Shown here in pieces: positions 10,549-21,879 of a stretch of 64,000 bases of DNA. A model generated the notes under the pieces. The model was not told where the DNA came from. It did not search any database and saw nothing but the letters and a program-made list of their open reading frames with translations. Both the position numbers and the translations under genes were made by a program. The DNA is from Kappaphycus alvarezii (lineage: Eukaryota; Rhodophyta; Florideophyceae; Gigartinales; Solieriaceae). The stretch's first letter is position 1. The number at the start of each line of letters is the position of its first letter. The stretch covers positions 1,364,001 to 1,428,000 of the forward strand of contig NADL03000523.1 in NCBI GenBank assembly GCA_002205965.3. Direction: 5' to 3'.

Positions 10549-11253
10549 CCCCCCTGCCTGATATCGCTTCTTCAATATCTTAATCGAAAAGATCATATCC
10601 TTCGATATTTTGGTGAACCATCTGTAGCTTTTTCTTCTTCCTTGTGCGGGGAACCTTAGCGTTGATGTTGTATATGAGAATATTTTGGGTAATGCTTACC
10701 CAAGTGGGGTGAAACCTGTTTACCACGGACGTAGACATGCACATTGCGGCATGTGCGGTACGGCCTTGCGGTGAACGTTGACGAATATCTTCTTAAAGAA
10801 ACATCGCAAATCCAACAGGGATTGGACCTGAGCTTTCGTTTAGTGGCGGCGAATTGTTTTCTCGAAGATGCATCACATCAAAGCATGGTCATTCAGTGTC
10901 TTGCGGTAGGAGTACCTCGCGAAGCAAAAATTTTTATATCTTCTGAACGATTTCGCGGTCTTGAGTACTCACTGCTTGGGGCGAACTTTGGAGATCGGAC
11001 ATGTTGGGTCAGGGAAAAAGTGAAAAATGGGCGAGTGAAAGCCTTGGCGGGAATACTGAACGGGATAACGTATATAGTTGGATGGAATTTGAGCCCAGTC
11101 GATGGACAAGTCAACGACGAATGGGGGTGTGCAGGTCTTGGAATCACTCGACAAGCGATCTTCATGTGCAAGCGTATGAGAGGCTACGAGTCTTGCCTCA
11201 ACCTAAGAAACTTTTCCAGAGACTGGAAGTCTTGCCTCAGAGCGATGCTACTA
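10549..11253. other. copia-1 5' leader / start of gag, unrecognised
   Basis: By position this lies between the copia-1 5' LTR (minus orientation) and its gag. Plus-strand codons from 10744 stay open for 235 codons into the LTR and a 92-codon minus frame lies at 11171-10893. Neither resembles a known family, and neither has an ATG-based start that I favour. I treat both as chance or unknown. Confidence 0.3.
11242..11253 (-). promoter_or_regulatory. Candidate tRNA primer-binding site of copia-1
   Basis: Directly next to the LTR on the minus strand the sequence reads TAGTAGCATCGC. Retroelement primer sites complementary to initiator tRNA-Met usually read TGGTAGCAGAG or similar. Gypsy-1 has TGGTTGCATCGCG at the equivalent place. 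Both would pair with a tRNA ending CGATGC-N-ACCA. Confidence 0.4.
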
Positions 11254-11420
11254 TGTAAGAACACATTTTACTCCGAACGTTCCCTTGGATCGGGGGAGAC
11301 TTTTCCGGCCGGCGCCGATCCTAGCTATGTACCCCTGCCCTTTACCAGGCGAATACCTTACATTAATGGTCCTGTAGTTGCCCACTGGTCCACTGTAACA
11401 TTACAGTTGAATATCTTACA
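11254..11420 (-). repeat. 5' LTR of copia-1
   Basis: 167 bp from TGTAAGAACAC to GAATATCTTACA, with TG...CA ends. It is followed by GTTAT, matching the GTTAT before the partner LTR at 748. Sequence divergence from that partner is considerable. Confidence 0.65.
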
Positions 11421-11994
11421 GTTATCTCAACCAAAATTTTCGAATTTTTGATGGGCTCCTGGGGGATCGTGCCGAGAAGAAACGATCTAGTTTGGAGGTA
11501 GAGGTAGGGCAGCTTGGCCGAGGTGTGGGAAGGAGGCTATCCGCATTAGGAATCCCTCGCGATCGCTAGCAAGGCTCCGACGGGGGGTGGATAGAAAGAG
11601 CAATAGAGAATTTCCTTACCTCTGGTGGGGATGGAAATGACGAGGGTGATGAGTGCACAAAGGAATCGTGAGGAAGTAAATATGTCAGTGATAAACGGTG
11701 GGGACCCCAAGACGTGCCGCGAGCACAAGGTCCGCCCCGTGGGCTGCGCCGTGCGCACGGAGGCAGCTACTGTACAACTCGCAAAGATATACTACCTCCA
11801 GTGGACAGCGAGTCCCAGGCGGAGACCTTTCGAGCCCGGAGAGGTATGTAAGGGAAGGAGTTTGAAACCAACAATTACGTATTCCTCGGTGAGGTGGAAA
11901 GGGGAGAGGCAGGTTCCAACCTCTGCAGCTCCCAGAAGCCTCCCTCCACAGCAGGGGCTCATTATTACGTCATCACTTCCTGCCCCACATCACA
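11421..11994. other. No gene recognised
   Basis: Moderately GC-rich sequence. A plus-strand frame is open from 11625 to 12080 (151 codons) but its C-terminus is only a translation of the LINE tail at 11995-12066 and the rest matches nothing I know. Confidence 0.3.
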
Positions 11995-12066
11995 ATATCC
12001 CTCAGGGAACAGCTGACCATATTTTTCATGGATTAAAAGCACCCCAAATTTCCCCCTTCTTGTCGT
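11995..12066 (+). repeat. LINE 3'-tail motif
   Basis: Reads ATCCCTCAGGGAACAGCT, then CATGGATTAAAAGCACCCCA and AATTTCCCCC. The same tail follows the LINE C-terminus at 27465-27760 and, reversed, at 43172-43300. Confidence 0.6.
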
Positions 12067-12181
12067 GTCGTGGCTCTTAGAAATTTCGTCTCTATCGTCG
12101 TCATCGTTATCACAAACATGCTCTTCACCTGGAAACGCGGAAACGCGGGGTGGCTGATTTCTTCGACATCACCTTTGAAAA

Positions 12182-12287
12182 GGCACGCCGCAGTAGCCGT
12201 CATGTCCAATGCGGCCTGTTTGATAACTGGCCCGAAGGTACCTTTTCAGGGAGCGTAGTTCTTTCCCGATTACTGTGTCGGTATACC
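12182..12287 (+). pseudogene. LINE L1 C-terminal fragment, 5' side of copy C
   Basis: Translates to KRHAAVAVMSNAACLITG, the last block of the L1-family protein (compare QRHAVAAVMSNASCLVTG at about 61.8 kb), then a stop and 3' UTR. It is cut at 12287 by element C. The continuation of the same 3' UTR is found at 13532, beyond C. Confidence 0.65.
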
Positions 12288-12595
12288 TGATATGGGGTAA
12301 ATCGCGGGAAAAAAGATACCGAGAACCAATTACCCCAAGTAGGAGGTGTTGCAAGCGACAAAAGTGCTACCGTGGTAAAGTCGAACGAACAAACTTGACT
12401 TCAAGTTGTCTGCCAACTTGCTTGACCTCTACAAGAGGAAGCATTTTTCTCAGCTTATATGGACTTTTTAGCTAACCCTAAAGTCTAAAAGAAACATACT
12501 AAAAATCATAAAATGCATCAAATGGAATTTTGCGAGCGACAAGGACTAACAGCAGATACTATCAGAAAAAATATGTAGATTATTTCCTTAATATC

Positions 12596-13190
12596 TTAAT
12601 CCTCTATATCAGAGCCAAAAAGTTCCCCCAAAATATCCATTCCACCCAGGCACTCCACACAAATATCCGCGAACAGCTTAGAATTCTCCATTGACTCCTG
12701 AGAAATATCTAGACCACTGAGGATGGTCCAATCCGGTTCCAGAGTCAGGACCACCCGGTTTATATTTTTCGGCTCCTTCCCCACTGGTCCAGCACTTTCC
12801 ATGTCTCCTTTCCCCTCATTCTTCTCGTCCTTCTCTTCATTCCTCTCTTCACCTTTGTCAGAAGAGTTAAAGATCACAATTTTTCCCTCAGTCTCCCCTT
12901 CGTTCTCCATGGGAGCTAGTCCACCGTTGTACACTAGGGGCTCCCACGGGTCCACCTAGTCCCCCTCTTCTCCCTCCTCCTCCAACTCCTCTTCCTACTC
13001 GTCCTCGTCTGCCTCTTCTGCCTGCTCGAAGCAGTTACGGCGGACCCACTCCCGAACGCGTTCCCGGTTCAACCTTCTACAGTAATCATCGTTGTCGGAT
13101 GGACCATTTGCCATCAGGGCCAGACCGTTGACTGGACAACGGCCTCGGGATGACTTGGTGACGGTAAGAAAAGGGCGGAGTTTGGTCAGG
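12596..13190 (-). pseudogene. Acidic-protein ORF of copy C, broken
   Basis: Minus-strand reading: LTKLRPFLTVTKSSRGRCPV, then NGLALMANGPSDNDDYCRRL, REWVRRNCFEQAEEADEDE, stops, then DPWEPLVYNGG, a Glu/Lys-rich run, LEPDWTILSGLDISQESMEN and MDILGELFGSDIED. The position of the ATG in B and D is CTG here, so the start is lost, and two stops lie in the acidic region. The long second half (12955-12596) is still open, 119 codons. It is diverged from A/B but keeps both conserved ends. Confidence 0.65.
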
Positions 13191-13392
13191 TTAAGGGCCA
13201 AAAGAAGGGGTGAGCCTACGGGGTAGTTGATGGCCGGGGGGTTGCCTCAAGGACGTCGATTTCAAACTTTAAATACTGTGACGTCTTCGAAAAATATGAA
13301 GACCTTGGACTAATACAGTAATGTCATCTGTTAATGACACCGTGTCTCAAAATAAAAAATCAACCCATGAATTTGCCACACTCATCCAAATT

Positions 13393-13476
13393 AAAAATAT
13401 CTTGCATATTCAGAAACTGTAAAAATATCTTGCATATTCAGAAACTGTAAAAATATCTTGCAAATTCCGATACTGT
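13393..13476. repeat. Three 28-bp tandem repeats
   Basis: Units at 13393-13420, 13421-13448 and 13449-13476. The first two are identical and the third has three changes. Each contains AAAATATCTTGC and ACTGT. It lies inside element C between its right end and its ORF promoter, where LTRs often carry tandem enhancer repeats. Confidence 0.8.
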
Positions 13477-13531
13477 ATCCAAATTTGGTCCTCTTCTAGA
13501 TTTGTTTCGTATGGGAATTTTGCACACTTCA

Positions 13532-14085
13532 ATACCCTTGTTGAGTCGATTCTGTTTGTCTTGAAAACCATGGGATATAACGGATATATCTTCCAAGACT
13601 AAAACACTCAACCCTTTTCTCCTTGTAAATATTCTCGCGCCATCGAACAGGAGATTCAACAGGTTCAACCCGTTGGCCTCCTTAAGGTAGCCCAAGCGGC
13701 AAAGCACAGAAAGTATTAATCCATGATTGCTACTTCCTCTCGAGGCAGACTTGTCCCCGTGACCATATCCACTCTCGGCGGTTGGCATCAACACGCATAC
13801 GCCATCATAACCTAAGTGGCAAGAAGCGTTGCAGTCAGGGCCATAGAATCGTACGGGAATGTTCGCTGGATATTTATGCAAAGGCACGCTGAGGGCGCTG
13901 CCACTTCAAACTCGCTCTGCCTGCTGGCTGGTCTCATGTCAACCTTCTAGCGACTTTGGATCAGATAAATTCCGTTTCTTGGTTCCCCCATGCCGACCTC
14001 TTGTATTGATTATGTGATGGGCTGTGGAAATATAGGCTGACCTTTTTCAATCATTCAAACACCTTAATTTTCCACCCAGAAACAC
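13532..14085 (+). pseudogene. LINE L1 3' UTR and a second L1 C-terminal fragment
   Basis: 13532-13622 continues the L1 3' UTR that was cut by copy C. From about 13735 a second L1 remnant reads RGRLVPVTISTLGGWHQ, then a stop, VARSVAVRAIESYGNVRWIF and MQRHAEGAATSNSLCLLAGL. It ends in a 3' UTR with a tail motif near 14040-14080 (CAATCATTCAAACACC, then AATTTTCC). Two L1 copies thus lie head to tail. Both are dead. Confidence 0.6.
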
Positions 14086-14110
14086 CATTCCTAATTTCTA
14101 TAGGTTATCC

Positions 14111-14848
14111 TTGTCCGCGGCAGCCCATGACCGAGCACTGCTCCTCTCCGTGCGCACATTCTCCGCTTCATCTGTTTTCTCTTCGCTTCCTCACCCCCAC
14201 CGCAGTACGTACATGTCCTCTTCTGCGTGGAAAGTCGCTCTGGCTCTACGTCTCGGCATCGCGCTATTCAATGGATCTACCCGCTCTCCTGTCTGCTCCC
14301 GCCGCTCACCCGACATCGCACTCGTCTTAGATCCAAGTGGTCAACACGCGTTGACCTTCAAATAGGAAGACGGAATGACTCGTCATCATCACATCCTCCG
14401 CAACGTTCTTGCCCGCTACTGCAAGGAAGTTGGGATCGTCGCCCTCGTCGAACATCCGCTCCTCTACCAGGTTCCCAACCCATCTGGGCATTCGGAGTCC
14501 CCCGCGTTACGAATGGACATATACATACCCGCTGCATACGCGCTTCGCAGTAAGGATATCGCCGTCGACGTTACTGTTGCCCACCCCTCCACACGCCGCC
14601 ACATTTCGCCAAGTACGGTTACCGCAGGCGCTGCCGCCACACTCGCAGAGCGCGAGAAACATCGTCATTACGGCACTCACTGCAACCAAAACAATATCCT
14701 CCTCTCCCCTTTCTGGATTGATATCTATGGCGCCCTGGGCGACGACGGCTGGGGTTTTCTCCGCCGCCTTGCTTCCTTCGCAGCTTCCCGTCGCGCTTCC
14801 TCCCCGCAACAGGAGCTTCGCGACTTCGTTACCCGTTTTGCGTTTTAG
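14111..14848 (+). pseudogene. LINE C-terminal (RLE family 2) fragment
   Basis: One frame with a single internal stop (14363-14365). Before the stop it reads VLDPSGQHALTFK, the GHHALTC zinc-binding block of RLE-type LINEs with the final Cys changed to Phe. After it comes MTRHHHILRNVLARY, then RMDIYIPAAYALRSKDIAVD and VTVAHP, the PD-(D/E)XK nuclease core. Next are HRHYGTHCNQNNILLSPFWI and the C-terminal helices. The nuclease nicks target DNA for target-primed reverse transcription. Only the C-terminal 240 codons are present, no RT. 42220-43041 is a related, better preserved copy. Confidence 0.65.
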
Positions 14849-17800
14849 TCTCCAAGTAATGCAGGCGCGACAGGTTTCTACCCGCCGCCCGCATCCGTAG
14901 TTAATTTATGAATACCCTCCGCACGCTTCTGTGCAACATTGTACGACTCATAAATATTTACCACAACATCAGAGTTGGATACGGAAATGACCACTTTGGG
15001 CCTTTTCTCTACAGCTCTGTATCGCTTCTGCGTTCTTTTGGCTACTGAATGCATGAGCATCAGATTTTCAGCAATGAAAAAACCAGCCGTTCCCTAATAT
15101 CGTTTTGTCTTATGTTGCAGAAACGTGCAGCTCTTCTTCACAAATCTTTCCTATTCTTGAATTTGAAGAATCAGTCCAAAACTTCATTTTCTTCACCGTT
15201 TGTTTCACCATAGTTCCACTTCCGTTCCAGTCCTCGACATCAGCAGTCTCCATTGCTTTGTCTATCTATCCGAATGCTTGTTTCAACTGCCGTAAAAATC
15301 TTCCCTCCTGTCTGTGCATGTGTAGCTGGTTCCACCAAGCACATCAAAAGTATCCCTTCGGACCTTTTCTGAACATAAATTCCCATCATTAAAAATAATA
15401 GTTCCTCTATGTCCTCAAAAACTGAACGACAGACCTTTTTCTAAATACAAGACGTTTTACCTTGAGTCTATGCTAGCCGAGGCTCACTGGCCTTGGCGAG
15501 TGTGATCGGCTTGTTATTACTTCTCTGGGAAGGCCGACATTCGTGAATTGACTCTATGCCAATTAGGGCCTGCCCATTCCTTCCAATCCGTAAGCAAGGG
15601 TGAACTTTCCCCCTATATAATATTTCGGAAGCCTAATCTTGGGATAATATATGAGGTACCATTTCTTATTTCAGTCTTATCTATGAAGAAAAAGGATTGA
15701 AAGCTCTGCAACAACAACTTTATATGGACACTGCAACACAGAAACCACACACGCAACATTTTGAGGCTTCAGTGCAAAACTAATAGCCATGAAAGGCATT
15801 TAATATGACTGCAGTGAAATAGAAGACTAAACTCGTGGATAATCGATGAGCTGAATCCATTTATTTGACGCGGAGAGTTTCAGAAAAGTTTCGCCACAGT
15901 CTCTTGGGTCATGAGTCCACCATGATACTTCGCATTGCACATACAGTATGCATTTATGTCATTCCCACGTAAATGAAAAAGAAAGACAGAAGTGCTACTG
16001 CATATTGGAATATTACTTGTATTGAAAATAAATTCCAACGTGGCTGGTTTGCTCGTAAGCTTTACCTGTAGATTTTGGTATAACGAAGTTTACATCTGCG
16101 CCTTTTGAAGTATTAGACGTACGTAGACACTAAAATACAAGTTGACTGTGTATTTTTCAATTTTCAGGTACAATAAATGAACTTCAATCTTCCTCAGTAT
16201 ACGTACGGTTTTGTATGTAAAGTATGTACATGTTCTGTACTATAATTTGCCAGAATGGCATGATACTGTAGACAATGCTGTCTGACTGTTAGCAACCCGC
16301 ACGTCAGCTCCACAGAGTGCCCATCAAGCCCCCTTCTATAGAGATTTTCGGGTAATGGCTCTGCTGTTTTGCTCAGGTTTACTCTAAAAGGATATTAAAA
16401 ATCCACGTCATCAATTGAAGCAACCACTCAATTGAAATTTTCAGGACGGAAAACTGTGGTATTTCTCCTCATCAGCTTGCTTTCAGATTCCGGCAGTGAC
16501 GCCGTGAATTGGACCAGCCATATCGGAGGATTTCACTTCTTATCTTGGGTACCGATGCAAACTCCGCAATGTAATGGGCTCTTTTCTTTCTTTTCGTTTT
16601 TACCTATTCCATTCATCACCAAACTGTCACTTTGTTCTCATTCTCATACTTCGTAATTACCTATTGTTGTAGACTTAATTGAAGACATATTTCTGGTTAA
16701 AGCAGTGCTGAATTGTAACTATCACCGAATTGGGGGACTGCATAACCAGAATGCGAATATGATTTCCAAAGAAATAATCAAAATTCTATGGATAATAATC
16801 CGAAACTTGTGTCCTCTCTTATTCTACCCACGGACCTTTTCAGTCTGAGAAGGACAGTATCCCAAACACGTGGGTCTTCGATCTAGCTTGCAAAGGTAAA
16901 ATGAAGAATGTCAACTGTCACAGTTTTCTAGAAATTATGATTATTAGAGAGCGCCAACTTTCTGAATCAATAAGCAAATATTTTCTTGACAAGAAAAAGA
17001 ACAGTGTTCAGTAGAAATTAATCCAGAAAGCCTCCCCAGTCCATTTTTTGACGTTATTTATCAAAACCTGTCGGTCTATGTTCACGTAATGCCGGAAAAT
17101 TGACAAACTATGGCATTCGCTTTAGATCTGCACCACTGCATTATGATTTTCAACATACAGCACCGGTGTATATCGCCAATTTTGGTGTATTTGGTGGCTG
17201 GACTATGGTTTGACGCTTCTAAACATGATTGAAGTTTGAAATACGCGCAATGGGTTTAAATATTGCGAATTAATACAGATTTTTTGGTCAAAATGAAAAT
17301 CAAAGTAGGTGGTAACGTAACTAAATTAAATTTCAATTAAGTGTTAATAAAATACACAGTCATAGAGGCAAAAGTTTTTTCATGAAATAAATAATACCAA
17401 AGGTTTGCTCACAGGTAAAGATATTCGGGGTCATTCATGCAAAATATACAGAGAGGGTATTAAATAAATTAATGGAGAGGATGGAGGAGGGTAGATAGTC
17501 GCCAGGCATAGTAAACTACTGAAACAGAAAAGTAGATTAGAAAAGGTACTTTGTAGGCTTAAATAGTACGACAAGTAAAATAGAAATGAAGGGCTTTTCT
17601 GGAAGAGCACGATATATGTAAAAAGAAAATATATATTCTTCTCTACTATTAGTAAATATGGCTGATCCTCATTAAGGAGATACCATCTTTATTTTTCTGT
17701 AGCTGTATAATAGAGCGATTGGGCCATAAGTCGGTTGACCACATCCAGCATTTTCAAAGAGGTATTTCCACGAAGTTCGATACCGACGGAGCTCTACGTC

Positions 17801-20800
17801 TTACAAAAAGGAGTCGTCCAGGATTACGGAATTAGTTTGAAATACGGGCCGTTAACGGCTGCCTCATAAAAACTCTTTCAATATTTGAAACATGCCTCCC
17901 TCCACGTATGAAACTGGTGTGACAGATACTTCCATAGTTATAGTCTTAAGTTTATTACTACTGATTAAACAAATTTGCACCTCTGTAGATTGCCCGTCAC
18001 ATAAGAAGATGCGTCTAACGAAGTAAACAGAGGGAAATCTAGAGGCCACCTTTTCGACCTGGCGCTGAACCCTATAAAACTTAAACTTAAATAACTCTTT
18101 AGTACAGTGGATAGTAGGGGCAGAGTTTTTGCAAAATTTCTGTTGTAATTCTGTACCACGATGACAGGAACATTTTTGATTCACTAGTCAGTTGTCAAAC
18201 CGCTCAAACATTTGAAATATTCATTCATCTATCAGTCTGCGGCATAAATTTCTACTATTAAAACTTTTAATACAGTCATCTTACGCTATTTTTGTAAGAA
18301 TCAACCCCTCTGCCCTTTAGTATTGCTCAAGTGTGTCTCTTTTGACACCAAGTTTTTCCATTCCATACACTATTAAGTAAATTTCTGACTTGTCGACACA
18401 ATAAACACAGTATTTAGCCTGAGAGTGATTCATCGAATATTATCAACCACTGCTTCTTGTTCAGTAATTTACCAGGACATTGTATCCAGCAGAGACCTAG
18501 GCTATATATAGTGAAGATTATTCAACAAAAAGTAATATTTTATCTCTCTGTGTGTAGCAATCCGAGCTTAAGACCAACTCGGGAGTTTTACATTATCCGC
18601 GATAAAATATTTTCATATTAGGCGCATTTATTTCTCATATGAGGGCAACACTCCTTATCATAAAAAGTCTTTATCATATAAAGTGTTTGCAGTAAGTGTA
18701 CCGAGAAAAAACATTTTTGGATTAGTGAATATTAAATAGAAAAAGTAACATTAAAACATGTAATTACAGTAAAACGTTGCTCAGTGGCTTCAAAATCTAC
18801 ATTTCTTGGGCTAAAGTATCCACCGGCAGGTATGGAGAGGGTTAAATTTGGCAAATTGACACTAAAATCGAAGTTGCTCGAGTGATAAGAAGTGGGTTAT
18901 ACTCTTGAAAGCGTTGAAATTACGTAAAAGTTTGTGTTTATCGAATATTACTACTGCTGAAACTATATATTTGCGCAAAAAGCAGATATTTTTTTTAAAA
19001 AAATTAACTCCATTTTTTGTCCTCATATGAAAAAGATGGTCTGATAGACTATAGTGAGTGGGTTATTGGCTTAATGCAGCCATAAAATGCCCTTTATTCA
19101 GAATAGGTCTGCTTTAGTTTCTCCGGACAGGGTCCAATTCCAAATCTGTACATTGGCCATTGATAGTTCGTCCTTAAAATCTTCCATTTCTTCACAATTT
19201 CATGTTCGTAAGTCCTCCTAAAATATATTATTGTATGAAAGCTCTTACTAGCTTATCTTTGATCCTAAGAAACTTTCAAAATAGGAACTATTTCTTTAGT
19301 GGTATAAGACGTCTTTTTTTGTAAAACATCATGTTCTCTGCAATCTTAAAATTACGATTATCCTCAATTCTTATCTCCTTTCTTCCTCAGTACCCAGTTT
19401 CTAAATATTCGTAAGTCATTTCAGTTGTTTGTTATAACATTTTCTATAGTTTTCATGGCTTTAAATGATTTTTCTACATTTTCATAATCTTTTGTCAATT
19501 AACTCACCTTTTATAATATTCTTGGATATAAATCGAGAAACATCATCAGCAATCAACTCAATTCGGCTTTTTTCCATTGATAGGTTACTTTATTTGGGGT
19601 GAAAAAATTAATTCCTAAAATACGCTACGTCATGAACCTAGCTTCATAAATGGCTGAGCCTAATTTACAATTGAAGGAGCCAATCAGCTACATGAGTATG
19701 AAAAGCAAGTATAGAGTAACTCTAAATCTGCTTTTAAATACTACAAATTTTAAATATAATTCACGCTGAAAACTCAATCTGATTCGTCATTCATCAGCCA
19801 CAACTAAAATACATTTCAAAGTGATTAAGTTGTCCCCTTCACTTACAAGAATAGAGTGCTTAATGTTCTAGGCTATTCTTACCACAAAAGAAATCAATTG
19901 AAGTGAAATTTTCTCGAAATTTAGTTTTCCGCTTTCCCTGAGTCCTTCGATATTGTCTACATGACCAAGAAAAAATTTCAAATACTTGTTTGGAATAGAA
20001 ATTCAAATCTTAACGTTTACAGACGGCAAGATGATATTTTCTAATCAGCAAGTACTCTTACATTTTCTACAAAGGCCTCGTTCCTGACACTAATTCATTA
20101 AGCGATGCAAAAATATTTGTATGCGATGTTGGATTTATGACCAATGCGGACGATCCCGCTGGCGTCTTCACAATTTTCACACTACCTGAAATTCTTACGA
20201 CAAGCATACGCGCTATTTCTGCTCAAAAATGGGTCCTCTTTGATGAATGATAGAAAAGGTCAATGGAAATAGCGCTAGTATTGAATATGACAGGACTCTA
20301 AACGAAGAAAAAGTGCGAAAATCAATTTTTTTGATTTCTTTAGATCTTTATTGTAGAGCTTCTACCCTTTCTGTCATTTCTATTCTAAGTAATTTAGGTT
20401 TTCTGTCTTACAATTTGGCGATGCTTTTTATGATTATTATATAGCCAGTGTCTGCAGAATCGTACGCGAATATATCTGCATTGCCAGATCGGTTGGAGAT
20501 AGTGGAGGGCATCGATTGCCCATAAAGCGCTTTGGTCTCTAGAGTAATTAATACACATTACATTGTTTGAATATAAATATAATGAATCCACTGAATTTTA
20601 ATTCACCACGCTCAACTCGTTTACACTCTGTAAAATCGGCAGTATTTTTTAGATTTCCCACTAAAGCCGCCCATTTCCTTAACTAATCACCTAAATCTTG
20701 CGTTTTTCCAGTACATGGATATGATACAAGAGTAAGGTAGTGTGTTGATGTTACTAGAGCGGATTAAGTGCATCTACGATACTGGGACTAGTGTACTTAA

Positions 20801-20904
20801 CATTGCAGTAATAAACTGTACTGTACATGCAGATATTTAAGGCAAAAGTGAAACATAGATAAAATATGTCCAAGGAGTGCACACTAACGTCTCTGATTTA
20901 AGCC
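14849..20904. other. AT-rich stretch without recognisable genes
   Basis: About 6 kb of AT-rich sequence with frequent stops on both strands. The longest frames (15105-15392 plus, 95 codons; 17864-18184 minus, 106 codons) show no motif, no repeats with the rest of the window and no neighbouring gene signals. Small exons of an intron-containing gene could hide here and I cannot exclude that. No LTR, terminal inverted repeats or tRNA could be recognised. Confidence 0.4.
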
Positions 20905-21080
20905 TAGTTGGACCAATTCGCTCGTACAGTATACAGTACTACTGTACACTGTACAGGCGTAAAATCCCGGACTGGCAGCCCGAGCGCGACAGGGCTGTCT
21001 GAATCCCAAGGAAGGGGAAGGTAGGTTCTGCTTTGCCGCAGAGATGACATAAACAGAGTACAAGCATTCGATGGCCCCCC
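20905..21080. repeat. Dispersed repeat with GTAC palindrome
   Basis: 20924-20954 is a near-palindrome built of GTACAGTATACAGTAC followed by TACTGTACACTGTAC. The block continues with GGCGTAAAATC, CTGGCAGCC and AAGGTAGGTTC. A diverged version lies at 52985-53200, with GTACAATATAAAGTAC, ACTGTACCGGCG and GACAGCCTCC. Both sit next to decayed gypsy sequence, so it may be a gypsy LTR or leader. Confidence 0.5.
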
Positions 21081-21217
21081 TCACTCATTTAGAAAAAGGT
21101 AAAGTACAGCTTAATTTATAGTACAGTGCGCGGTTCGCTCGTAAAGCAGTTAGTATCCCGCGTAGCAGTCGTGGCCAAGCCGAAACTTTTCCTATTAAGC
21201 GTAGTACAACTTAAGTT

Positions 21218-21590
21218 CTATGGTATTAACATTTGGCCTATTGTCGACTCTGGGGCCGGACCCAACGCGAATTCAGCCGTCTTGTCTTGACGTTCATATC
21301 TATCGCCGAATTTTACGTCAAAAAAGTTAGCAGTGGCTAAAGGAGAGATTTCATCTTTTTTCGGCTGGTTGTTGAATTTTCCTACCACATTCGGAGAACA
21401 AACGGTCAAGTTTGACTACTTTTTTGTCGAGAAATATCTATTTTTATTTATCATTGGACCTCCTGAAATCGCATCTATGCCGCGAATCTACAATTTCGGG
21501 AACGGAGTGTCCGTCTGTACATTTGACCAAAAGAGGTCGTGCTACCGCTCGAAACTGACACGAAAGCAACCAAAAAGGGGCTCGTAAACG
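21218..21590 (+). pseudogene. gypsy-2 aspartic protease remnant
   Basis: Reads INIWPIVDSGAGPNANSAV at 21226 onward. DSGA is the catalytic motif of retroviral-type aspartic proteases and is intact here. The same frame carries on, after one stop, with AKGEISSFFGWLLNFPT and FGNGVSVCTFDQKRSCYRS to 21587. Confidence 0.5.
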
Positions 21591-21879
21591 TCAAATATAT
21601 CGGTAATTCCAGCTAAAATTTCACATCTGATTCGAACACTGGGCCGGAGTCATCGGATTTGTCTGAGAAGAACTTTCTTGGTTCTCCCCCTCAGACGTAT
21701 TGTTGAACAAAGAGTTGAGAAGCATTCTGAGGGAGAAAGCACCACCGTTGAAGAAGAAGACAAGATTTGTGCGCTCTAACGTGTCTTCTGGTGCACCTTC
21801 AAGAAGAGAACTAGGCATGAATAAACGATCCCCTCCGAAGAAATGTAATAGTCGCTTGGAAGATTGAAAAGCTCCAACC

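Larger units (their letters stand above)
748..11420 (-). mobile_element. copia-1: decayed Ty1/copia LTR retrotransposon with nested insertions
   Basis: I read this span as one minus-strand Ty1/copia element. LTR-like sequences beginning TGTAAGAACA lie at 748 and 11254 and end in TCTTACA-type ends at 2475 and 11420. GTTAT precedes the left LTR (743-747) and follows the right LTR (11421-11425), as expected for a 5-bp target duplication. Between them, on the minus strand from right to left, are a gag-like region, protease, integrase, RT and RNase H, the copia order. Insertions inside it are D (801-2353), A (9007-10548), a LINE fragment at 5140-5545 and a LINE tail at 3731-3832. Every coding domain carries stops or frameshifts, so the element is dead. 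Confidence 0.7.
12288..13531 (-). mobile_element. Acidic-ORF element, copy C
   Basis: 1244-bp element from TGATATGGGGTAAATCG to GCACACTTCA, flanked by ATACC on each side (12283-12287 and 13532-13536). The insertion site can be verified: the LINE 3' UTR before and after joins as in the uninterrupted copy at 34836-34870. The left 110 bp is clearly related to A and B (shared block GGTGTTGCAAGCGACAAAAG and GTGCTACCGTGGTA), while the right end differs. It carries the acidic ORF in decayed form and a 3 x 28 bp tandem repeat near its right end. Confidence 0.75.

Noticed and set aside
10744..11451. 235-codon plus-strand open frame in the copia-1 leader
   Set aside because: It begins without ATG, runs across the LTR border, and resembles no family. 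Antisense to the element; more likely chance.
13393..13476. CRISPR-like array (28-bp repeats)
   Set aside because: The repeats are contiguous without spacers and lie in a eukaryotic element.
13438..13887. 149-codon minus-strand frame
   Set aside because: Antisense of LINE L1 3' UTR and C-terminal fragment, partly inside element C.
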